Assembly (NCBI GenBank): GCA_021229015.1
Contig: CM037782.1
Span: 62,237,909 to 62,301,908, forward strand
DNA from: Solen grandis
Taxonomy: Eukaryota; Mollusca; Bivalvia; Adapedonta; Solenidae
Length of the DNA: 64,000 nt
Reading direction: 5' to 3'
Part shown: piece after piece, positions 45,901 through 57,900 of the stretch
Position numbering within the stretch: the first letter of the stretch is position 1
Layout: every line of letters starts with the position of its first letter
Notes under the pieces: model-generated
What the model saw: only the letters and a program-made list of their open reading frames with translations
Told to the model about the DNA's origin: nothing
Databases searched by the model: none
Program-made: the position numbers and the translations under genes

Positions 45901-48900
45901 CTCTTAATGATGTCCATTGCCTGTGGATGATGACTCATCTAAAATATTGGTTCATCCAGGCAATAAGAGTTAAAGTATTATTTTCACTATCAAATGCAAA
46001 TAAATTTAAGCTCATTTCTTTTATGATAATTGATACAAAGTAATGCATCTGGTAGGTGCACTGCTGATACCTGTAAAATGATGCATACAATGAAATGACC
46101 TGTACGTACAAAATTTAAAAAAAAATGTCACCATGGTAACAGCTGACATACTTACAGGTGTGAAATTCAGCACTGTCAGTCCGATGACAATCGAGTCTAT
46201 TACCTCATTTCCATATTTTTCATCTCTCTTTTGGCCGGCAAATTTTCCTACCATTATTTACCAGCTAAATCTGTCTCAATTTCATTACCCTATTGTAAAG
46301 TCAATCATCTGCAGCAAGTTTAGGCTTCATACATCTTTAATGTCGCATTTTTATAACTCATTCATGGCCACAAATGTCTCAAAATTGTTTGGCTTCAAAG
46401 CAATTTTTTGTTCAGATTTGCTCGGAGCACCTGTCGGTTTTTATTCTTCAATTCATTACATATCGATTCTTATTACCACCCATAACATGTCTCTGCCAAA
46501 TTTCAAGCTTGTCTAAGTTTCATTGTGAAACTGAATTCGAGTGTGGGAAATCTGAGATGGGCCGACATTATTATACATGACAAACTGTTACTTGTCATGT
46601 AATACGCACCCCTAATTTTGTGTGTATCTGTCTGCCGATCTAGCCGACTTCGCCGTTGACACAAAGGAAAACGAGGGCAATTTTTGCAAAGTCGAGACTT
46701 CTACATCTGGTGACTGCAGTTATCATTTTATATTGTTGATCAGATTCTTCTCTCGTCCTTAACAACCATTCTGCATGATATGGATATTCTGATTTAATCA
46801 AGATTTCCTTCCATTGTATAAACCAAGTGAATTGAAGATAAACATGTATATAGAAATCACGTACATTGTCCAATCCTGTCGTGTTCCGTTTTACTAAATA
46901 TAGAAACTCTTTTGAGTCAAAACAGTAAAGTGGGAACTACATCACCTTCAGTGATAGTTAAAATGAGTCTCATAGAAGGTTACATTGCAGACTTGTCTGA
47001 GGTTTCCAAATTGCATGTATGATTTTTCAACATGCACGTTTGTAGTTCTTTATATGCATACTTCATCCCGAGTGCTGGTTCTTTCAAGGAAAGTAAGTTT
47101 GAAAAAGAGTACACTGGATGATCAGGAATGATCTGTTTACAGAATTCCACTTTTCCACTCGCTCTAGCTAATGAATATTTTTTGCAGGGCGAGTGAAAAA
47201 TCATGTCTTTGTAATTTTCTTGATTTTACAATCTCAAATTTTGATAAAAATATGTAATTAGGTATAACAAACAATCCTGAGACAGTGGGTTGATGACTGA
47301 ATTTAATTAATTAATTAATTAATTTTCTCAAATTTTGGAAGGATTAGGGAGGGCGAGTGAACGTTATAAGGGTTTTACACTCCTTATATAGATAGTGTGG
47401 TTGAGAATCTGACCTTTAACTCGTACAACTAAGTATTAATTTACGGAACTTCAAGTGATATTTTCTTTGGCATGCAGACTGTGCATTGACAATATTATAT
47501 GAGCAGAGACAGGAGACTCAGATCAGAGAGCTGATGATCCAGAAGGAGCTGTCTGATCAGGGTTTGCTTTGTTACAGCCTCAGAATACCTCTATACAAGG
47601 TAAAGAACACAACCATAATATTGAGCCATTCTGGTATTTGCATTTGTTATCTGTAGTTAAACATAAATATGACCTTGTAATAAACTTGAGTCATCTAGGG
47701 TATGAGCTGAACAAGGCACTGAGGCCAGGCTTGGCATGCGACTTCAGTAAGACAAACCGTATGCAACCATACACTTACAGACTCAGCTGCGAAGCTGTCT
47801 CAGTGTCAAAAACCACGATGTTCACATATACCCATGTACAGCTTAAAGTGCACGTGAATAGCATGGTGTATGGTCCCAAGACAACTCCATAGCTAACTGT
47901 TAGCGATCGGTTGCATACAGTTTGGCATACTGAACGCACACCTGGTTTACTATGAAAACCATTTGCAATCTGAATTTGTTTATTTCATATGTCATAAAAG
48001 ATGTATATGAGATTGCTGCTAATAATTTCTTGAAAATTAACATATTTTTCAACTCTAACTTACTCATTTTGATGCCTTGGCAGATCGGCAGATTGAGCTG
48101 TCTGATCAGGGTCTCCTCTGTTTGCTCATGTAATATCATAGCTCTGATGCTACAAATTATGCATGGTAAAGAAAAATACATTGTTTCATAAACCATTTAA
48201 AGTTCAATCATTTTGAATTTGTCATAAGATTGATCATGAATATTCATGAGGTTAATGGTTATAAAGATTGTGACAATTTTTTTAGGTAACGATTATGACT
48301 TCCAGGAAGGACATTGTCATTTACATGTTTATATTGACAGAGGTTGGAAATATGTTTGCACAACCAGACTGGTCAATGTTTGGAGACAGAAAATTGACCC
48401 ACCAGACCACATTAAATCAATAAGCCAAACTGACCGTAATGCCAGTGTAAACATAAAGCGCACCATTTGTCCAGCTACTGCGAATCAGAAACTCCGCTGC
48501 TCTGCAGATCAATTGTATTGTGTCTTGGAAATAAATATTTGATCTGTTATTAAAGTTAATTGGTCTCTTAACACTTGTCTCATTGTATATAGCTGATTGA
48601 AAAAAAAAATAATGAAAGTTAATATATAAACACTATACAATGTAGTTAATGTCTGACCTTTGGACAGTCTCTCTACTAAGGGACAATGGGACAAGTTACA
48701 AGTCAAGGTGCTGTGGAATGGGTTTATATTAGTTTTAGCTTCTTTATTTTAGCATTGATTGGGAAACAAGTTCTTAGAACTTATACTAATCCCTATCAAT
48801 GGTTCCTGCATTGTACCAGTACTTTGCAGCTGTGAAGGAAATGACAAAAGTATGCCAAAACAGTTGAAGTTCACCTGTAGGTTTATGTAGGGACTGCTGA

Positions 48901-51900
48901 AGAAACTTTTTCTCAAAACTTAATGTCCAGGACTGACAGACAAAATTAGAAGTAAAATTGAAATAGTTTGAGGACTGACAAGGAGAAATAAAAATGCTCA
49001 GAAAGATACAGAAAACAAAAAATGTGTTTTCCCATTAGACTATAGCTAATTGATATAATTAGTGGCAGACATTGTAAGTTGTGCCATGGCTAATGGTCAG
49101 TATTACATCTTTTGTATTATAGTTGACAATTAACTGTTTACCCCTTATGTAAGATCGTCACGTAAGAACTTGGAAAAACCTGACCAAGCTGTTAATCTGC
49201 CTGTCTTTAAATTCGTTGATGAACAGGTAACACCGTGTCAGCTGATCAGCCTGTGAGTTACATTCAGGCTGTTCTGGTTTTATACTTGTTGCATAAAGGT
49301 CAGGGTTCATGACATCTCATTTCATTCATGTGTTAAGAAGTTCCTTATATCATGGTGGAGTTCTGTCCCTCATACTAGTGTAAATTAATGATAGCTAGTC
49401 GACATTGATTGACAAACTGTTGAATAAGTCATATGAGCAATTGACATCCCTGCCAACTTCTTTTTTATACAATTGTTTTATTTCACTAACAAATCACATG
49501 TTATACAATAAGCAATGTATAAATACTTCCTTACATTTAGATTTATCAACATTTTGGGACAGGTCCTAATGGCCGTGTGGTTAGTTTATTTGCCCCAGAA
49601 TTGGGAGGTTGTTGGTTTGGGGGCAAGAACTCTCATGACCTTCCCAGGTGAAAAGTACTGGTCCAACCCCAAAACCATATGTGAGAATACATTAAAACGG
49701 GTCCTGCATATCAAAAAGGAAGAAGAACCTACCAGCTACAGAATTGCTTTAACTGAACATATTAACGAACTTATTGAATATGTCACATAAGTGTTTCTAT
49801 CTTCTACTACAGTCAGTAAGTATGTCATTTGAATCATATAAAATTCCCCTTCAGCCACAGTCACAAACTCTCAAAGTTTCAACCTATTGAAATACAATGT
49901 TCCATTCACTAGAGTTAGAAATACGCGCTCTGTCCTACATTAATTCTCAAACTTTAGTCATCTTCAGAGTGACCACAAAACTGCAGTGAGTGATAAATAT
50001 ATATATAGACAGTTGACATGAGGAAAGACAAGTGATAGTAATTGTCTTAGTATAGAAAATAGAACATGGATGATTTTGGTATCTTTTTTAAGACATTCAG
50101 TCAACTGCTGACTTCCTTATTAACACTGATTTGTGCCGGCTTTGTGGTTATCCACAGGTGAATCATACCGACATGGAAAATTACATAACCACAAGGAAAA
50201 TAAACTATTTTCTAAAAGGTTGTTTGTTTTAATGTCACACTGACAGTATTTCAGTCATTTGTAGACTATGTGTACTGGAGACAGGATATAGTGCTGCCAC
50301 ATTGCAGTATCATACCATAATAATCCTGATACTAGACCAACCAGTCCTGGAACTACCATTGTATGTTGAGCTCCAAGCAAGGGAGCAATACTAATACAGA
50401 TTTTTTCTAACTTTGCTAATAAATAATCTATTTTTCTTCTCATGGAATAGAAAAACATGACCAGGTGATGCAAATGAATGTCTGGCTGTATGCATAAACT
50501 GCCAACACAGCGACAGGATTTCAAAGTCTTGACATAGAGAGAGAGAGGAACTAGACGTTTATTGAAATTGTGTTAAATTTTAATAGATTTCATCTGCAGG
50601 GAACACTGTTTTTATATGATGATTAATTGGGAGGCAGTAATGAAAGCTAAGGAGAGGTTAGCCTATTTGACCTATATTCTGTCATATGTCACATGACATG
50701 TGTCATGTGACATGTTACAGCACATCAAGTCCAAAGTGCTAGCATCTTGATACTTAATTTTCTCAGGCAGGACTGATTTAGAAGCTACCTCTGATCTTTT
50801 TATGATCTGTTCCAGTATTTATAGATGCTGCAGATGACACTTTGGTTGACAAGGTCATTGAATACTCTCAAAGTTCACTTTCCCATCAGTCATCCAATCC
50901 AATTAAGGCTCTGCTGAATTATAAAGGTTAATTTTCATGTCAAGTTGAAATATAAGTTAGATTAATAATGGATCAAAACAGATCATTCTTTGTGACTAAA
51001 TGGAATTCAGCAGGGGGTTTTGGATTTGATCCCTGGTAAGTCATACCTGTCAAAATAGAACATATATACAAAAATACCCTTCACATAAGTACAACAGGAA
51101 ACACTGAAAGAATTGAAAAGGGTACACACTTCTTATGGGAAAATATTCTTTCCTGAACACTTAATCAGATAGGAAAATGTTTAATATTACTTAATATGGA
51201 GTATTTATTATTACACTAATACTGCATGCTGTGGGTACTTGTGACTGCTTTTGCAAACAGGATCAGTGCAGTCTGATCATGGTCTGCACAGTTTGCTATT
51301 CAGTCAATACTTTTTAAACAAGAACCTTTACAAAAAACTAAAGGTTTAGTTCAGAATGAAGAAAGGACCATTCAGCATGGTTACAGGGTTAATCATTTCA
51401 TGTCCTGTTACACTGGTCAAGTTGGTTCAGATATCTGACTGACCATCACAGTTGTGTCCAGCTGTCTGATCAGTTAGAGTCCCATGGGTACCTTCTAATT
51501 GTCACACTAATCAGGGAGTAAACCATTGTCAGATGTAATGTGAACATCCCCAACCCTGGGGCAAGACATGACGACCTTTGTGCACTTAAAGTGACAAGAA
51601 ACACTGAAAATAAGATAAAACTTTATAATTTAAATACTTACCTATAAAATCTTATATAATTTAAATGCTTACCTATAAAACCTGGCAATTGTTTTAATAC
51701 ATACCTACATTACCTGCATTAATTGAACTAGTACTTAGAGTCATCTAGTTGATCCTATCCATTATCATTAATAACCCAAAATGTATGCATAATTTTGACA
51801 TCCTTATTGTTGTTGTTTATGATGTTGACATCATTTCCTGTATGTATATATGTAATTACACACTTGGGAGGGCCAGAGGCCAAAACATTGGTGTTAAGTC

Positions 51901-54900
51901 AAGCTACGTAAATTCAAAATACAATGAAAAGGCATTATGCTGTACATCTCTATCATGGTGATTATCTTTTTATATATTGAAAGGAATAAAAAAAAAAAAA
52001 AAAGTGTCACACAAATTGAATATCAATCTCGACAGCCAGATTCAAATTTTTACCATATATATACATATATGACCAGATCACCTCTTTTGAAAGGGATCCA
52101 TTGTCTGAAATCAGGTCTTTTATCAAAATAAACCAAGAACAACTGTGAAATACCAGTTTCGTGAAAAGAAGTATTGGTAGTTCCGTGCTTGACAGTTTAG
52201 GGTAGGTGTAACACTGATTAGCACAGTGTCAGGATGACTGGATGTGGTCACACATGGTTTCACTATAGATCTGTCTCATGTGAAAGATTGTTGGTGGGAA
52301 GTAAAACTCAACAAATTAGATTTATAAGCTCAATAACTGTCTCATTCCTGGTATCCGTAAACAGAAACAGAATTTAAGCTGAACTAGCTGAATAGTAAAT
52401 ATGTTTATACAAGTACCGTATTTACTCGACTATAAGACGGGTTTTTTGGTGTCTGATTAGGGTTTAAAAGTTGGGGGGTCGTCTTATAGGCAGGGTCCAC
52501 CAGTCTGGTAAAGTTTCCCCAACTTCAGTTGCCGTATGAATGAAGCTTCGTAGCGGTATGCAATTATGCAGCCGTATATTCTTCTCATTTTCAATCGTTA
52601 GATAAATATTAGAAATGAATTGCATGATATAAATGACTAAATATTATTGTAAGATTGTTTAATCAAAAGTTTTTTGCAGCAATTTGAATTTATTGGAACA
52701 TTTTAAGCATTTTATCTTTTCTGCAAGCGGTTTCGGAAACACATGGTGCTCATTAGAACTGCTTGTTCATAAAATCTTCTCGTGACACCTCGACGTAAAT
52801 AAAGCATTTAAATACACAAGATGTTTTCGTTATGATTTGTTTAATTTATGCTTTTTTTAATAAGTTAATTAACATTTACAATGAAAAAAAAATGGTATTG
52901 TTTAACAATCCAGAAAAATTGGTAAGAAAATCGGTGTAGTTTTACACTAACGGTTCTCACGGGCACCGTCAAAACCCGTACATACCAGACCGTACACAAC
53001 CGTAACATTACAAGTTCTGAAAATGAAAATGAGTTGTTTTCGAGATTTATAATGAAAATTGATATTAAGGTAATGCATTTAATCAAAAGTTTGTTTCATT
53101 TTTTGTGAAATTATTACCAACTTAGCGAGATTTTCATGGTATACTTTAAAAAATTTCGGCGGTAAATTACCGTTCGTCGAACTGCATTTGAATTTTTTTA
53201 CCCCGTCTTATAAACGGTTCAAAGCAAAATACTACAGATTTGGGGATTGGAAAGGGGGCCCCGTCTTATAGGAGAATAGTCTTATAGTCGAGTAAATACG
53301 GTAGCAATATACCTTCACATTATATATATAATTGATTATTATATCTCAAAATATCATAATTTATCATACCAGATGAAAAAAAAGTGCTTTATAGAATTAA
53401 TATAAATATTATATCTAAAAGATGTCTGAAATTGAAGAGGAAAGACACAAGATGACCTTTTGTAATGTAGTCTTGTATGTCACATACCAATGTCAGCTGG
53501 CGTTGTTAGTTTCATATCAGGTATGCTTAAAATGTGGCTTGTGTTTTTTCTCTCATCTTTTCTCTCACATTGACTTTAAAACGTGGGAAACAAGCTACAT
53601 TTTACCTTTCTGATGCATGTAACATTGGGGCAAATCTTGAATTAATGATGGTAACAATTTCACCATAGTTGCAAGTCTCATTTCAAATGCAAATTACTAA
53701 ATAGCAATTCATTGACTTCTAAATAGACAGCAGTTAAAACGTCATACTTTGAAACACATCACAGGACAGTGACGAAGCAAAATTTCAGTTCGGGTGTTTT
53801 GATAAACTGAATTTATTAGTTTTGTGTTTGATATTTAGAATTTATGGAGAAGGCATATTGAAGTTTTGTTGAATGAAATTGGGGAAATATTTTGCGTAAG
53901 TGTCTGTTAAGTTATATACACGCAATATAACTGTGAAATTTTCCCCCCCCCCCCCCCAAAAAGTGCCTTGGATTGTATTAAAGATAAATGGGGTGAAAGT
54001 CAGTGTTTCTAAAAATAGAGAACTTGAGATGATAGCTTTTAATGGGACTGAGATTAAGCTCTTTACTGGTGGCAAAAGTTAGCTCTTACGGTTCCAGCAG
54101 GGTAAGGGTTAAAAGATGATAAAATGAAAAGTGATGTTTAAAAATTATCATCTTCCACAAACAATGTAAGGTTGTTCTCAAAATGTCACAAATAAACTAA
54201 AACAACAAGACCTAAAAAAAAAAAAAAAAATTCTCAAGACATTACAAGCTTCCTTTAATTGCCATTGAGTTTCTATGAAATTGCTCTTTAAGTAATTTTA
54301 TTATGTAATAATGTCTTTTTATTAAACCCCTCTTCATAAATTTAGAATTTTATGATTCTCCCACTTTTCATTATAAAACCAGGGAATCATATCCGCAGGT
54401 CATTAAAATATCATTTTTGATCTGTTGATGTTCTTTCAGCATTTTCCAGGTATTTAAATGCATTTCGCTATGGGTGTTGCATAATGAAATGTCATTTTCA
54501 TTCTGCTATAGTTCTGCCGATTTGTATGCCTATCACTGACGAGTATTCTTTTTCGATCAATTTATCTTGTAATAGAGATAGAAATTAATTCTCTTGCTTG
54601 CATTAACGTCAGATTGTATAGATTATTATAACAAGGCATGGTTTAAATTTCCAGTATTAAGTATTTCAATGATTTCAGGAAAGAAGGGAGGTATTGTTAA
54701 CACCCATTTAGTTGTCTGGTACAGCCATCAGGTGCATCAGACCAGTTTTTCCTGAAATTTATATTGGAACCTAGGATATGAATATGTTGCTTGCTCTATA
54801 CCTGCTTAGATTTCAAGAGAATACAATATGACCATTCATGAATTTTAATACAAGAAAAATTGAATGCACTCAAGATATAAGATTAATGCATTTCTGAGTT

Positions 54901-57900
54901 GCAGTTGTGTGATATGTTTAAATCATTCAGGAAATACTGAAAAATTGTGGCACTTAAAGTCTCTTTCAATATAAAATTGATGTAATTAGTGTAATAGAGT
55001 CATTAAGAAATAGGAATGATTAATAGATCAAATGGATATATATGGAAAGGAAGTGGTCATAAAAAATAACAAAAACAACAACAGAAACAAATATAACGAA
55101 AGAAAAAACATGAAAAGGGTTAAAATATACTCGAGCTTTAGCTATATGAGACTTGAAATACAGTCATTGTTGTTCTTACATGGGTAAAAGTTTTCAGGAA
55201 TTTTCCCGAACTTCAGGTTTTTTTGGGGCCTCTGTGGCCAAGAGGGTAAAGTCACTGACTTTTACACTCACTCAGCCACTTACTGCGTGGGTTCGAGTCC
55301 TGGCAGTTTCAAGTTTGAATTTTCATGTGAGGAAGCCATCCAGCTGGCTTGTGGTAGGTTGGTGGTTCTACCTGGATACCTCAGTGCATCTTCTTATTCT
55401 ATATAAAACTATATTTAAAAAAAAATGTCAGGGTTTTTTTTCGGGTTTTTTTTTTTCAGTTTCTAACTTTTACCCATGTTCTTATTCAGTTCAAATTTTA
55501 CCAATTTTGAGGCTTGTTTTTCTGTGGAGTATACATTTGAAGCTGGGTGTTTTGCAAAGTCATGATGTAATTGTTTGACTGTCATGAGGTCAGTTGACAT
55601 GATGACGAAATCAGTGAATCACCTGCCCAAAATATTTGCCTGGTCCCAAAAATATTTGTAGAATGTTATTGAACAAAAGAAAATATTGAAAACAAGGTCC
55701 ACATGCATTTATTTGTCTAAGTGATATTCAACTTTTCATTAGTTAAATGGTCATGAGTGCATAATACAGCCTTGGGTAATGTCAGTTGCCAAGGCAACAT
55801 GGAATGATTATGAAATAGTGCATTTGGCTCATGGATCAGTAACTCCATTTCCTTTATAATCTTTTGATATTTTAACACTTGAATGCACTGCTTTTACACT
55901 GCTTTCATTTTCAGTTGTGGTTAGAGCATCTGCCTTGTAAATGGGAAGTTTTTGGTTTGAACCCCGGCTGTGACACACCAAAATTTATTGTAATTACTGT
56001 TTCTGGGCTTGTTGGTCCAGTGTCAGGATATTAACTCAGGGTACTTGTCTATGATGTAATATTGCAGTGAGGCATGCACTTATATAAAGTCCCTAAGTGT
56101 CTGAAATCAGTCATCATTTTAAAGGATAAAAGTAAAGCCGAAGCAACTTTCTGACGTGTTTTACATCTTTGCTAACAAGACGATTAGAATTACTTGAAAG
56201 TGGCAAGCACAGAAGAACCTGATCAGCCTGCAAGAAGCAAACTGATCTTTTTGAAAGTCCACCAACCATACTAAGCACTAAGTAATACTTAAATACTTAG
56301 GGGCAATTTTTATCATTCTTGTTTTTGTAGTAAAAATACTCAAGTAGGTTACTCCTTAATAAATAAGGCAATAATTTATGTAAGCTTTATATACTTTAGT
56401 ATTTTGTAAATCAATAATGGTGGGATGCGTTTCTATCTGTCTTAAGAATTTCGTCAAGTATTACTTAGTGCTTAAGTATAATTGATGGATTTTGAGTTTT
56501 ATTTCATGATATTAGTTATGTAGATCATTTAGTTGATAGTTTTCAAGTTGTAAATCATCTAGAATGTCTCTTAAGAAGCAATTAATGTCAGGCATGATAT
56601 AAAATCTCGCATTATCACTTGAAATACATTTCTTCCTTTTTCTCTAGGAAAATCAAGTATGATGCAATTTAGGTCAGGTAGAACAATGGGAAAGGATATC
56701 ATTTTCAACAGGTCATGTATATATATCCGTGGAGATGTTAACCATGAACATGTGAAATGAGAGATTTCTTTTATCAATGCAAGACAATGAAAGGAGACTC
56801 AGGAGTGAATCTGGGTTGTTTCAGGGCAGAATGTGATATTGGTAGAGGTTGCTATGCTGGGTGTGGGGCTGGTGGAGACTGTTTATCAGAGGGTAGTGGG
56901 GCAATGGGCTCAGTCTTGGGGTTTTATCCTTTATGCAATGTGGGGCAGCTTGAAACCTGACCAGCATATTACAGATGGCTTACTTGTATATATTTTACCT
57001 ATAATTTAGCCAAGTTAAAAAACTTATCTCTTTCTTGTAAAAGATAATTAAATCAAGTTAAAAAAACTTAACTCTTTCTTGTAATAGATAATTAAACCAA
57101 GATAAAAAAGATTTGATTAAACTGAGTTAAACTGTTAGCTGCTATTGTGTTGTGTAGACTGAAACACTGGGCATGTATAATTATGGATTTCTGAGAAGAA
57201 ATAAATTTTGTAACAGATGTGTGGGGACTCAATAGAGACAGAGAGGGGGAAAAACAACAGAAAATTACTTAATTGTTTATTAAATGTTTTGAAAAGGATC
57301 AAAATTTTGGTTCCTCTTTCAACCATCATGCTTGATAATTGCAACTCATCCTGAAATACCCTGGATTATTGTGACTTAAAAAGCTATACAAAATTAACTT
57401 GAAACAGTACTTTATATCCAGTGGTCTGCAGTCTCATCAATTTAATCTGAATAGTTGTCAGTCAGTTTGAACCTTGATTTCCCAGTCATTCCTTCAGGTG
57501 TGTGTTCAAGCTCTGTATCAATGTCTATTTTCAGTTCCACCCGTGTTTCCATCGAAGAACCAGCGCAAGGTGGGGTATGCCTGTGAGAATAGCTACATCC
57601 ACATCAACTGCAGAAATCCAAACGAGCGGATAAGGGTGCTGCTGGCGAACTATGGGCGCTTCGCTCTGCATGTTTGTAACAAGGAAGGAGTGATTGACGG
57701 GTGGAACCTCCAGTGTGGCACCAAGCGTTCAATCAGTATAGTCAGTCAACGGTGAGGCTTAGATTTTTAGAGATGGTGTTATACATAGACCTGAAACTAA
57801 TTCATAAGTAAATTGTTTTATCATAGATTATAGACTGACTTAATTATTAGATGGTTTTGTACATTAACTTAATTTATTATTAGATGGTATTGTAAATTAT

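Noticed and set aside
46133..46516. 127-codon + frame
   Set aside because: No family motif, no matching splice sites, overlaps open frames in other phases; typical chance frame in unique intronic DNA.
47569..47892. 107-codon + frame near a G+C-richer patch
   Set aside because: Starts inside a MITE E relic, lacks domain resemblance, and has no donor or acceptor pair that keeps the phase of the lectin gene.
48246..48542. 98-codon frame following 'ttttttag'
   Set aside because: An acceptor-like site is present but no family similarity or donor; the residues do not resemble an RBL or other known domain.
49515..49790. 91-codon + frame
   Set aside because: Most of it is a SINE C copy read through.
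55153..55578. 141-codon + frame
   Set aside because: Runs through a SINE A copy and T-rich sequence; no domain resemblance.
56757..56960. Cys/Gly-rich 67-codon frame
   Set aside because: Looks like a secreted Cys-rich peptide at first sight, but has no signal peptide, regular cysteine spacing or splice context.
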